A stretch of DNA of 12,267 bases, taken from positions 1 through 12,267 of the forward strand of contig JAPUUO010000024.1 in NCBI GenBank assembly GCA_026967815.1, written 5' to 3'. Positions 5,770 through 12,267 of the stretch are shown piece by piece. Position 1 is the first letter of the stretch. The number at the start of each line of letters is the position of its first letter. This DNA comes from Candidatus Bathyarchaeota archaeon. GTDB lineage: Archaea > Thermoproteota > Bathyarchaeia > Bathyarchaeales > Bathyarchaeaceae. The position numbers and the translations under genes are program-made. Under the pieces are notes generated by a model. That model was not told the origin of the DNA. It did not search any database and saw only the letters and a program-made list of their open reading frames with translations.

Positions 5770-7356
5770 TTAGCCTTTAACTGGTTCTCCCAAATCTTCA
5801 AAGTTAAGCTTATTACGGAAATAATCATGAAACACCCCAGGCAGCCTTTCAGTTTTATTTCTCACCTGCTTCCATGTGTCGCGATCTCGTATCGTAACCG
5901 TGTCATCTTCTAGCGTTCTGTAGTCAATTGTCACTCCAAGCGGCGTGCCAACTTCATCTGCCCGTGCGTATCGTCTGCCAATCGAGCCAGATTCGTCGTA
6001 CTCAGCCAAAAAGCCTTCTTTGACTAAGAATTGATGAACCAACTTGGCCTTTTCAGGTATGCCGTTTTTTCTGACTAATGGGTAAATCCCTATCTGTATG
6101 GGTACTATGTCTCTTGGGAAACTCAGAACTGTTCGTTTTTCCATGGATTTCAGGGCGAACTCCACTGCGATGTAGATCAGTCGGTCTGAGCCGAAGCTGG
6201 GTTCAACTACATGAGGGATAAAACGTCTTCCCTCTTTGAAGACTCGCATGTCGACGCCGCTAAATTCCATGTGCTGTTTCAGATCGTAATCTGTACGGTA
6301 GTTGTGTCCTGAAACTTCTATCCATCCCCAACGATCTACGTAAATTTCTTGGTCAAAGCCTTGCGTAGAATAGTGTGCTCTTTCCCAATCTAGCTTTTCA
6401 ATGAAACGTTGTTTGTCTTCAGGAACGCCTAGTTCCATTAGGAAGCGTTTGGCTTGAGCCATGAAGAAGGCTTGCCACTCAGTCTTTATGAGGCCTTTAT
6501 CTAAGGCGTGTCTTGTAGTTACCTCAATAGGTTCTTTTTTGCCTTTCAGTTTGGCTTCAGCCAGTAGAAACCTAAGCTTTTCGTTTTCAACATTCTTGAG
6601 TAACGGACACTCAGACTCTTCTGGGTCGAAGAAGAATTCAATATCCATTATTGTGAATTCTCTTAGCCTTATGACGCCTTGTCTTGGCGAGATTTCGTTT
6701 CTTAAAGCATGACCAATTTGAACAACGCCGAAGGGTAAGCGTTCTCGGGCGTTTTCATACAGACGCTTAAATTCCACGAAGATGCTTTGGGCGGCTTCTG
6801 GGCGACCGTAGCCAACTGAGTCAGAGTAGGGGCCAATAGTTGTGGAGAACATTGTCATAAACTGTTTGGCTTCGCTGAATTCTCCACGGCATTCGGGACA
6901 TCTGATCTCATGTTTTCTGATTTGACGACCGAGTTGTTCAAGGCTGAGCTTTTCGGTTTCTGTGTCGCTCATTTCCGCAAGCTCTTGTAGCAAGTGGTCA
7001 GCTCGAAACTTGCGTTTGCATTTGCCGCATTCAACCATGGGTTCTTTAAAATGTTCTACATGACCTGAAGCTTCAAACACTTTGGCTGGTAAAATCACGG
7101 AAGACTCCATTTCAAAAATGCCAAGTGGTCTGATATAGAATTCTCGAAACTTGTCCTCAATTCTTCTTTTCAATATGGCACCTAACGGACCAAACGTGAC
7201 AAAGCCGCTTACTCCACCATAAATTTCAAAAGAAGGCCAGAAAAAGCCTCTACGCTTGGCTAACTCGTTAATGATTTCAAATTTATCTGAACCTTTCAAA
7301 GGCTTCAGTTCTCTCCTATCAACAATGATTTTATCAAACCCTAATGTGCTATTCAA
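5770..7356 (-). CDS. glyS: Glycyl-tRNA synthetase
   Basis: A class II aminoacyl-tRNA synthetase that charges tRNA-Gly with glycine using ATP; it is the homodimeric archaeal/eukaryotic type. Its 528 residues are slightly short of the roughly 570 typical of archaea. Motif 1 lies around RRGFFWPSFEIYGGVSGF (35-52), with VTFGPLG where most members have YDYGPLG. A zinc-knuckle-like insertion has C110, C113, C153 and C156. Motif 2 is RNEISPRQG-(x)-LREFTIMDIEFF (219-242), and motif 3 is EPSFGSDRLIYI (385-396). The anticodon-binding domain (about 415-520) includes GRRYARADEVGTPLGVTIDY. The TTG at 7356 directly follows an in-frame TAG and is the only start that keeps the conserved N-terminus. No strong ribosome binding site precedes it, so the transcript may have a short leader. 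A T5 run at 5756-5760 could end transcription. Confidence 0.95.
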   Translation of the reverse strand: MNSTLGFDKIIVDRRELKPLKGSDKFEIINELAKRRGFFWPSFEIYGGVSGFVTFGPLGAILKRRIEDKFREFYIRPLGIFEMESSVILPAKVFEASGHVEHFKEPMVECGKCKRKFRADHLLQELAEMSDTETEKLSLEQLGRQIRKHEIRCPECRGEFSEAKQFMTMFSTTIGPYSDSVGYGRPEAAQSIFVEFKRLYENARERLPFGVVQIGHALRNEISPRQGVIRLREFTIMDIEFFFDPEESECPLLKNVENEKLRFLLAEAKLKGKKEPIEVTTRHALDKGLIKTEWQAFFMAQAKRFLMELGVPEDKQRFIEKLDWERAHYSTQGFDQEIYVDRWGWIEVSGHNYRTDYDLKQHMEFSGVDMRVFKEGRRFIPHVVEPSFGSDRLIYIAVEFALKSMEKRTVLSFPRDIVPIQIGIYPLVRKNGIPEKAKLVHQFLVKEGFLAEYDESGSIGRRYARADEVGTPLGVTIDYRTLEDDTVTIRDRDTWKQVRNKTERLPGVFHDYFRNKLNFEDLGEPVKG

Positions 7357-7400
7357 CTAATAAATCAAGCGTAGGTTTTTTTTTGGCAAAGGATTATGGT

Positions 7401-7429
7401 CAAAATATAGATGGATAGAAATTTCTATC
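7401..7429. promoter_or_regulatory. Shared glyS / DUF917 promoter region with a perfect 16-bp palindrome
   Basis: CAAAATATAG (7401-7410) is TATA-like on both strands. It would give transcript starts near 7380 for glyS (24 bases before its TTG) and near 7432 for the DUF917 gene. Immediately to the right is the perfect palindrome GATAGAAATTTCTATC (7414-7429). On the plus strand this lies between TATA and the predicted start, the usual place for an archaeal repressor site. No binding data are available. Confidence 0.45.
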
Positions 7430-7467
7430 TGTTAACACAGGTTTATTGGCTAGTTGGGTGAGATTTA

Positions 7468-8538
7468 TTGAGGCGATTGAATCAGCAAGACCTAATTGAT
7501 TTGGTTGATGGAGCAGCAATTTTCTCTGCTGGTGGAGGAGGCGACCCGGAAGTCGGGTATAACATTGTGGACAGACTTGTGAATAAAAGCTCTATCGTGG
7601 AGCTTGTTGACCCAATTGAGATCCCAGACGACGCTGTCGTAATTAACTTTGCATGCGTAGGTGCTACTTCCTCGGTTGCATACCATAGCAAGGCTGCAGT
7701 GAAAATATTTGAGATTCTTGAAAAATACATAGGTAAAAAAGCCTACGCCGCGATTTCAGTTGAGCTTGGAGGCTTCAACACCTTGGCAGCAGTAGACGTC
7801 GCAGCTCGACGTAGCATACCAGTTGTGGATGCAGACGGCGCGGGAAGATCCGTCCCTGAGGTACACTTGAAAGTCTATACTATTGATGATATTCCCTTGA
7901 CGCCTATGGTTATAGCTGACAATGACGCCGAAAACATCGTCCTTGTGAAGCAAACACATGATTCAAAATCTGCGGAAAGAATTGCACGCTTACTTGCGGC
8001 GGAATGGGATCAAACCGCGTATACTGCACGCAGAGTCCTAAGTGGCGACCAAGTGAAAACATCGCCAATTTTGAACACGCTTTCGAAGTCGATGAGAATT
8101 GGAATGCTGTTGAGAAAGGCTGTTGACCCTATAATTGCTGTTCTCAAGGAAACAAGTGGCTTCAAACTTTTCGAAGGCATCGTGAATGATGTTGAGAGAG
8201 AAACTAAAGGAGGCTTCACATGGACCGCAATCACGCTCCGTAGAGTGCATGAAAGCAGCGGGTCGAAGTTTACATTCAAAGCTAAGAACGAAATCCTCGT
8301 AGCCTATGAAGATGGAAAACTTTCCGCGATTGCTCCAGACATTATCACAGCGGTGCATCCGGAAACCGGCAAATGCATCACTGCGGAAAAAATAAGGAAA
8401 GGAGACAAGCTTGTGGTCATAGGGATTTCTGCACCAGAAAAGTGGAGAACCAAGAGGGGATTAGAACTCTGGAGAGATGTCCTACAGCGGTCAAAGATCA
8501 AGGAAAGGTATGTCGCCTTGGAAAAACTGCATCGTTAA
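7468..8538 (+). CDS. DUF917-family protein (COG3535, hydantoinase-related)
   Basis: A 356-residue protein of the DUF917/COG3535 family, annotated near hydantoin-utilisation enzymes; some members act as S-methylthiohydantoin desulfurases. The actual substrate here is unknown. Family landmarks are the glycine-rich AGGGGDPEVG (21-30), the SVELGG segment (97-102), DADGAGRSVPE (121-131) and a C-terminal small domain with PDIITAVHPETGKCITAEKI. The TTG at 7468 is supported by GGGTGA at 7456-7461, six bases upstream. No hydantoinase, carbamoylase or permease gene is nearby, so a catabolic role is not supported by context. It is transcribed divergently from glyS. Its last 41 bases overlap, on the opposite strand, the end of the small zinc-ribbon gene. 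It should be cytoplasmic, as no signal peptide is seen. Confidence 0.8.
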   Translation: MRRLNQQDLIDLVDGAAIFSAGGGGDPEVGYNIVDRLVNKSSIVELVDPIEIPDDAVVINFACVGATSSVAYHSKAAVKIFEILEKYIGKKAYAAISVELGGFNTLAAVDVAARRSIPVVDADGAGRSVPEVHLKVYTIDDIPLTPMVIADNDAENIVLVKQTHDSKSAERIARLLAAEWDQTAYTARRVLSGDQVKTSPILNTLSKSMRIGMLLRKAVDPIIAVLKETSGFKLFEGIVNDVERETKGGFTWTAITLRRVHESSGSKFTFKAKNEILVAYEDGKLSAIAPDIITAVHPETGKCITAEKIRKGDKLVVIGISAPEKWRTKRGLELWRDVLQRSKIKERYVALEKLHR

Positions 8539-8716
8539 AGGTCACGTCGTTTTTCTGGCTACACGTAAAATTCATCAAGCAACAGAAGCAGGAGCTGAAC
8601 TTTTCCGAAGGTCCTGGCAGAAGTTGTTTCAACTCGACAGAAGCATCGGCATAGTGGCCCCAGCAGTTTGGGCACTGAGTTATGGCTATGTGAAGCCAAG
8701 CTTCCTCACTCATCAT
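8498..8716 (-). CDS. Small zinc-ribbon-like protein, hypothetical
   Basis: A 72-residue protein from ATG 8716 (or 71 from ATG 8713). After MSEEAWLHIAITQ comes CPNC, then HYADAS, then a second cysteine group CFCC and a lone C, consistent with a treble-clef or ribbon zinc site. Gene start signals are good. A TATA box on the minus strand (ATTTTATAAT, 8746-8755) lies about 25-30 bases before the predicted transcript start near 8724, and GAGGT (8721-8725) is four or seven bases before the two ATGs. A longer reading from TTG 8743 is rejected because it would begin upstream of the transcript start. The 3' half is less convincing (LLPGPSEKFSSC), with a possible frameshift, and its end runs 41 bases into the opposite-strand DUF917 gene. 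Function unknown. Confidence 0.5.
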   Translation of the reverse strand: MMSEEAWLHIAITQCPNCWGHYADASVELKQLLPGPSEKFSSCFCCLMNFTCSQKNDVTFNDAVFPRRHTFP

Positions 8717-8745
8717 GTTTACCTCAGCAATTCGTGTACCCAAAC

Positions 8746-8757
8746 ATTATAAAATAA
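8746..8757. promoter_or_regulatory. Bidirectional TATA element between the small zinc-ribbon gene and ino1
   Basis: ATTATAAAATAA reads as a TATA box in both directions. To the right, a start near 8778 precedes the ino1 ribosome binding site at 8805. To the left, a start near 8724 precedes the zinc-ribbon ATG. One TBP-binding site may serve two genes. Confidence 0.5.
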
Positions 8758-8817
8758 GCGACGCAACAGTTTGAACATTCTACCACACAAATGCTGACTC
8801 AGCTAGGTGAAAGTTAC

Positions 8818-9885
8818 ATGACAAAAATCAAAATTGCGCTTGTAGGCGTTGGAAACTGCGCCTCCGCTCTTATTCAAGGCATCCAATTCTATAAAGAGAT
8901 CGACAAGAATGAAGATGCATTAGGCTTGAGGCATCTCTACCTCGGAGGTTATCATCCCAGGGACATAGAGTTCGTGTGCGCCTTTGACATTGAGGAACGT
9001 AAGGTAGGAAAAGACTTGTCAAAAGCCATGTTTTCACCGCCTAACAACACCCTAAAATTCGCCGATGTGCCGCAGCTAAATGTGCCAGTTTTGAAAGGCC
9101 CAGTCCTAGACGGAGTAGGCGAATATTTGAAAGAAATAGTCAAGATCAGCCCGTCACTAGACTCCGATGTAACCCAAGAACTTAGAGACCGCAAAGCCGA
9201 AATCGTGATAAATCTGCTTCCAAGCGGAGCCACAAAAGCTTCTCGCGTCTACGCTCAACATGCACTTCAAGCAGGCTGCGCTTTCATAAATGCAACGCCG
9301 AATCTTATTGCAGGCGACGCGGCATGGAACAAACGCTTTGAAGATGCTGACCTACCCCTCGTTGGTGACGATTTAATGGATCAAGTAGGCGCTACAGTTC
9401 TCCACAAGACTTTGCTCAAACTTCTCTCAGACCGAGGTGTGAAAATATCTGAGACCTACCAGCTTGATGTGGGCGGAGGAACAGAATCGTTGGACACTTT
9501 GGAAAGAACAAGAGATGTAAAAAGAGCTATGAAAACCAAATCCGTAGAAACCACCTTACCCTACAAAGCCTCAATTGTAGCCGGCTCGACCGATTACGTA
9601 GACTTTCTGGAAAACCGCCGAGACAGTTTCTTCTGGATTCAAGGCTTGTACTTTGGACGAGTCCCAATGCGGCTAGATATGCGGCTAGGCACAGTAGATG
9701 CACCTAACGCTGGTTCAGTCTTGCTTGATGTGATAAGGGCGACAAAAATTGCTATGGACCGCAGGGTTTCAGGAGCTCTCCTTAGTGCCTCTGCTTATGC
9801 CTTTAAACACCCGCCCCAACTGTTACCCCTCGACGTAGCAGAGCGATGGTTCGAAGAGTTTATTTCTGACAAAAGAGAGCGCTAA
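8818..9885 (+). CDS. ino1: Inositol-phosphate synthase (myo-inositol-1-phosphate synthase)
   Basis: It converts glucose 6-phosphate to inositol 1-phosphate (also called L-myo-inositol 3-phosphate) with NAD as a bound cofactor. In archaea the product feeds inositol ether lipids and, in some thermophiles, di-inositol phosphate. Its 355 residues fit the short prokaryotic type. The N-terminal NAD-binding motif is VGVGNCASALIQG (9-21). Further landmarks are INLLPSGATKAS (131-142), INATP (157-161), GDDLMDQVGATVLHKTL (183-199), whose lysine K197 is in the conserved catalytic region, and QLDVGGGTESLDTL (215-228). I chose ATG 8818 over the in-frame ATG 8791 because AGGTGA (8805-8810) lies seven bases upstream and the protein then begins directly at the first beta-strand. 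Its TAA shares bases with the stop of the convergent downstream gene. Confidence 0.92.
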   Translation: MTKIKIALVGVGNCASALIQGIQFYKEIDKNEDALGLRHLYLGGYHPRDIEFVCAFDIEERKVGKDLSKAMFSPPNNTLKFADVPQLNVPVLKGPVLDGVGEYLKEIVKISPSLDSDVTQELRDRKAEIVINLLPSGATKASRVYAQHALQAGCAFINATPNLIAGDAAWNKRFEDADLPLVGDDLMDQVGATVLHKTLLKLLSDRGVKISETYQLDVGGGTESLDTLERTRDVKRAMKTKSVETTLPYKASIVAGSTDYVDFLENRRDSFFWIQGLYFGRVPMRLDMRLGTVDAPNAGSVLLDVIRATKIAMDRRVSGALLSASAYAFKHPPQLLPLDVAERWFEEFISDKRER

Positions 9886-10523
9886 TTCTGACTCGATATG
9901 CTCTTCATCAACTGTAAATCCTGCTTTGGCAATCTGCGTACTAGTACGTAAAGAGACAACTTTTCTCCACAATGAGGACAAAATCTGAACTGAGGAAGTA
10001 CACTCTTTCCGCACGCTGGACATTTTCTAAGCTTGGCAAGATCAGTTTCCAAACCTTCCATTTTGCTTCTTAGACGTGTCATGTCAATTTTCATTGAGGT
10101 GATACCATCTTTGAGGTCGCCTAATTCGCCTTTAACATTGTTTAGTAGTATTCCTTGGTTTGTTAAAGACTCATTAATCATTGACAACGCGGTTAATTCT
10201 GAATCAAGCCTTGCATCTGTTTGAACATCGTCTATTTTGGTATCTGAAACCACCTTCTTGACATACGACAAGATTGGATCGTAAAACGCGATGTAGCAAG
10301 TAACTCCCATGAGAGCAAGTGTAGAGATTAAGGCAAGCCAAAAATACGTTACTACATCTAGTTTTCCAGCTATTTGACTGATTTCGTCAGAAAAAGGGTA
10401 AAGCTGTAGAAGTGAACCAGTATTGTTACTGCTAGATGCAAAGGATAAAGCCGCATCAAATGTGTGCAAGCCAGCGAAGAATGTTAAACAACCAAGTATC
10501 CAAACCGCAAGGCTCTTTTTCAT
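9882..10523 (-). CDS. Membrane protein with coiled coil and C-terminal zinc ribbon, hypothetical
   Basis: From ATG 10523 it has 213 residues. Two hydrophobic segments (about residues 5-26 and 57-80) flank a roughly 30-residue loop. A long heptad-rich helical region (about 103-165) follows, then a zinc ribbon CPAC-(10)-CPHC (four cysteines at 168, 171, 182 and 185) and a basic tail. The likely topology is a hairpin in the membrane with a cytoplasmic coiled coil and zinc ribbon; this is an inference. A TTG two codons upstream (10529) is possible. I prefer the ATG because a TATA box (10544-10550) is centred 24 bases before it, pointing to a leaderless transcript. The stop TAG overlaps the ino1 TAA by two bases in convergent orientation. 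I do not recognise a named family. Confidence 0.75.
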   Translation of the reverse strand: MKKSLAVWILGCLTFFAGLHTFDAALSFASSSNNTGSLLQLYPFSDEISQIAGKLDVVTYFWLALISTLALMGVTCYIAFYDPILSYVKKVVSDTKIDDVQTDARLDSELTALSMINESLTNQGILLNNVKGELGDLKDGITSMKIDMTRLRSKMEGLETDLAKLRKCPACGKSVLPQFRFCPHCGEKLSLYVLVRRLPKQDLQLMKSISSQN

Positions 10524-10540
10524 CTGCAATCCCGAAATCT

Positions 10541-10560
10541 CGGTTATATACTATTTAACT
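10541..10560 (-). promoter_or_regulatory. TATA promoter for the membrane zinc-ribbon gene (leaderless)
   Basis: On the minus strand AGTTAAATAG TATATAAC reads as BRE-like A-rich bases followed by a TATA box (10544-10550). The box centre is 24 bases before the ATG at 10523, so transcription should begin at or next to the start codon. A small CCGA/TCGG hairpin lies between them. Confidence 0.5.
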
Positions 10561-10656
10561 CTAGAAGCCGCATCTATAAGATAGATACTTCAAGAACGGA
10601 ATATTACGAAAATGGAAATATGGTCTGGAAGCATTGGGCTATAATCCGTTTCAATC

Positions 10657-10661
10657 AAAAA
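10657..10661 (-). terminator. Short T-run after the mini zinc-ribbon ORF
   Basis: On the minus strand five Ts (GCGTTTTTGA) lie about 20 bases after the TAG at 10681. This is a weak terminator candidate that agrees with a transcription unit ending here. Confidence 0.25.
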
Positions 10662-10680
10662 CGCAAAAGTTTGCTAGCTT

Positions 10681-10830
10681 CTAGGTGTTTTCTTTCCAGC
10701 TATCACTTGTCGGAAACCCTGTGAAAACCGTTTCGTAGCCGCAATTTGGGCAGAAAAAGTAGACTAAGCCGTGGATGCTCATGTTGAGCAGAGTAGAACC
10801 GCATCTTACGCATCGTGGGACAACTTTCGT
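10681..10830 (-). CDS. 49-residue zinc-ribbon mini-protein with non-standard (ACG) or lost start codon
   Basis: On the minus strand a frame encodes two textbook zinc knuckles, CVRCGS and FFCPNCGYE, 16 residues apart, in a 49-residue protein that ends SDSWKENT before TAG. The cysteine spacing (7, 10, 27, 30) is that of a stand-alone zinc ribbon. The frame is open only back to a TAA around 10853 and contains no ATG, GTG or TTG before the first knuckle. A perfect GGAGG ribosome binding site (10840-10844) precedes an ACG codon (10828-10830) by nine bases, which strongly suggests ACG, a one-base change from ATG, marks the start. Either the gene uses a rare start codon, or its start has mutated, or there is a sequencing error. 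The other frame over the same bases, which has an ATG, loses the ribbon. A role in nucleic-acid or protein binding is only a guess. Confidence 0.5.
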   Translation of the reverse strand, partial: TKVVPRCVRCGSTLLNMSIHGLVYFFCPNCGYETVFTGFPTSDSWKENT

Positions 10831-10947
10831 AGTTTGTGTCCTCCAATTCTGTTAACAATGATGCTATATTCAAGAGGGTTATTCCTGAAGCCATAAGCCT
10901 CTGAAAATGGATAGACAAGTTTTATAGAGGAAAATCTCAGAAGCGGC

Positions 10948-10957
10948 AAATATTTAA
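10948..10957 (+). promoter_or_regulatory. TATA box upstream of the GMP-synthase-like gene
   Basis: AAATATTTAA (10948-10957) is centred about 26 bases before a predicted transcript start near 10979. It is followed by the GAGGT ribosome binding site (10990-10994) and the TTG start at 11002. On the opposite strand a TATA-like TCTATAAAAC (10919-10928) could serve the mini zinc-ribbon ORF. Confidence 0.5.
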
Positions 10958-11001
10958 GCAAAGATCGAGCTCCAAAAAGCTAATCATGTGAGGTTGTTTG
11001 G

Positions 11002-12201
11002 TTGCAGGCGTTTAATCCGAAAGAATTTATCGAAAAACAAGTGGTGGAGATAAGAAAGCTCATTGGAAGTGAAAAGGCTCTAATCGCCGTTTCAGGTGGT
11101 GTTGACAGCGTAACAAGTGCTGTTTTGACCTATCGAGCAATCGGCGACAACCTTCTCTGCGTTATTTTAGACGATGCATTCATGAGGGAAAATGAACCTC
11201 AACACGTCGCAGATTTGGTGTCGAAGCCACCTGTAAAACTGCCTATAAAAATATTAGATGTCCGGGAACGGTTCTTGAAAGCACTCAAGGGTTTGCAGGA
11301 TGCTGAAGAGAAGCGCAAGAGGTTCCGTGAGACTTTCTACAGGGTTTTGGGCGAAACTGCTCAGAAAGAGGGCTGCAAAATTCTTGTTCAGGGAACTATC
11401 AAAGCTGATATTGAGGAAACAACTGGAGGCGTGAAAACTCAACACAACGTGCTTGAACAGATGGGAATCAACACAATCCGAAGATACGGCTTCAAAGTTG
11501 TTGAACCTCTCGCTTCACTCTACAAAGAACAAGTTCGCATGGTAGCACGTCATCTCGAAGTTCCTTCAGAAATTTCAGAGAGGCAACCCTTTCCAGGCCC
11601 AGGCTTGTCTGTTCGAGTTGTCGAAGAGATTAATGTAGACAAGCTTGATTCAGAAAAGAAGGCAACAGATATTGTGGAAGAAACCTTCTCCAGACATAAA
11701 CCAAGTCAGTATTTTGCCGCGGTCCTTGACAACAAAACAGTCTCTCACACGAGAACCATGCACATTCAAGAAAACACCGCACGATTGCTAAATGTCCCTG
11801 TAAGAAATGCTGCTGTCAAAGTTTTCAAGGCAAAGGCAACAGGCATAAAAAGTGGAAAAAGATTGTATGGTGAAATTGCGGCTATCAAAGTTCAAACTGC
11901 AAAAGGTGGCATCTACAATCCTTCCATATCAAGTCTTGTCTCCCTACAAGCAAAAATCACCAAGGAAAACCCATCCTTCACACGGATACTCTATACTGTA
12001 AAGGAATCGTCTCAGGAACAGCCCTACGTTGTAGCGTTGAGAGCAATACAGACAAGCGATTTCCTAACGGCAAAGGTGACTGAGATTCCATGGTCAACAT
12101 TAAATGAAACAGCTGACAAGATATTGGATGCTTGCGGAAACGTTTCCGCTGTGTATTACGATGTGACACCGAAGCCTCCAGCAACTGTTGAAATGGAATA
12201 A
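11002..12201 (+). CDS. guaAB: GMP synthase ATP-pyrophosphatase subunit-like protein (GuaA C-terminal type)
   Basis: The ATP-PPase part of GMP synthase adenylates XMP before amination to GMP. In many archaea it is a separate subunit that works with a glutaminase subunit, and no glutaminase gene lies in this window. The PP-loop SGGVDS is at 31-36, followed by LVQGTIKADIEE (128-139), QHNVLEQ, RQPFPGPGLSVRV (194-206) and the C-terminal dimerisation signature ending YDVTPKPPATVEME (386-399). At 399 residues it is about 90 longer than the usual subunit of about 310. The excess lies between QYFA (237) and YVVALRAIQTSDF (342). The segment after strand 2 reads ILDDAFMRENE instead of the usual VDTGLMRKGE. 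It may be a divergent paralog rather than the housekeeping enzyme. The TTG at 11002 has GAGGT (10990-10994) seven bases upstream. It is complete at the right edge. Confidence 0.8.
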   Translation: MQAFNPKEFIEKQVVEIRKLIGSEKALIAVSGGVDSVTSAVLTYRAIGDNLLCVILDDAFMRENEPQHVADLVSKPPVKLPIKILDVRERFLKALKGLQDAEEKRKRFRETFYRVLGETAQKEGCKILVQGTIKADIEETTGGVKTQHNVLEQMGINTIRRYGFKVVEPLASLYKEQVRMVARHLEVPSEISERQPFPGPGLSVRVVEEINVDKLDSEKKATDIVEETFSRHKPSQYFAAVLDNKTVSHTRTMHIQENTARLLNVPVRNAAVKVFKAKATGIKSGKRLYGEIAAIKVQTAKGGIYNPSISSLVSLQAKITKENPSFTRILYTVKESSQEQPYVVALRAIQTSDFLTAKVTEIPWSTLNETADKILDACGNVSAVYYDVTPKPPATVEME

Positions 12202-12267
12202 TAAAGAGAGACTGCTGAATATTTTCTGCGTTCAAAGCTGTTTGCGTTTTGAAAGAAAAACGATTTA

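Noticed and set aside
8373..8752. Overlapping plus-strand ORFs running past the DUF917 stop
   Set aside because: They are out-of-frame readings of the DUF917 end and of the antisense zinc-ribbon gene, without start signals.
10561..10684. Inverted repeat CTAGAAGC / GCTTCTAG about 108 bases apart
   Set aside because: Only eight bases, no target-site duplication or mobile-gene content between; expected by chance in a window of this size.
10703..10918. 71-codon minus-strand ORF with an ATG over the mini zinc-ribbon region
   Set aside because: It reads the ribbon cysteines out of frame and gives an unremarkable peptide. The frame with CVRCG and CPNCG is far more convincing.
1..12267. CRISPR array, tRNA, rRNA or insertion sequence
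   Set aside because: No regularly spaced repeats, cloverleaf-like sequences with CCA-acceptor features, or transposase motifs were seen on either strand.

Overview
This window is a stretch of an archaeal chromosome. The evidence is a transcription factor TFB, an H/ACA RNP protein Gar1, a tRNA-splicing endonuclease, an archaeal-type glycyl-tRNA synthetase, an inositol-phosphate synthase, a stand-alone GMP-synthase ATP-pyrophosphatase subunit, frequent TTG starts with GGAGGTGA-type ribosome binding sites, and AT-rich TATA boxes about 25 bases before likely transcript starts. Moderate GC content and an uncommon substrate-binding protein with a dockerin tail make me think of a Bathyarchaeia-like lineage. 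That placement is an inference from general family knowledge.

Layout. (1) Bases 1-1257: a gar1-tfb operon with a TATA promoter and overlapping stop and start codons, ending in a short hairpin plus T-run. (2) 1339-1524: the N-terminal third of a nitroreductase, abruptly cut and probably a pseudogene. (3) 1641-2875, minus strand: a DUF47/PhoU-like gene followed by endA. (4) 2876-3373: a gap holding a doubtful small minus-strand ORF and the leader of the next gene. (5) 3374-5512: a large secreted solute-binding protein of the peptide-binding (SBP family 5) type, with its segments in swapped order and a C-terminal dockerin pair. (6) 5513-5769: no convincing protein gene, but a palindrome-flanked TATA box placed correctly in front of a candidate C/D box sRNA. 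(7) 5770-8538: divergent glyS and a DUF917 gene sharing a short regulatory region with a perfect 16-bp palindrome. (8) 8498-9885: a small zinc-ribbon gene (minus) and ino1 (plus) diverge from one TATA-rich element. (9) 9882-10830, minus: a membrane coiled-coil zinc-ribbon protein and a 49-residue zinc-ribbon mini-protein with no normal start codon. (10) 11002-12201: a GMP-synthase-like ATP-pyrophosphatase with a long internal insertion.

Most genes are information-processing or central-metabolism genes: transcription initiation, rRNA pseudouridylation, tRNA splicing and charging, inositol lipid precursor and purine synthesis. They sit in short, independently promoted units rather than one functional operon. 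The accessory interest lies in the permuted dockerin-bearing binding protein, the candidate sRNA, and the three zinc-ribbon proteins encoded between 8.5 and 10.8 kb. I see no CRISPR array, tRNA, rRNA, insertion sequence or phage gene.
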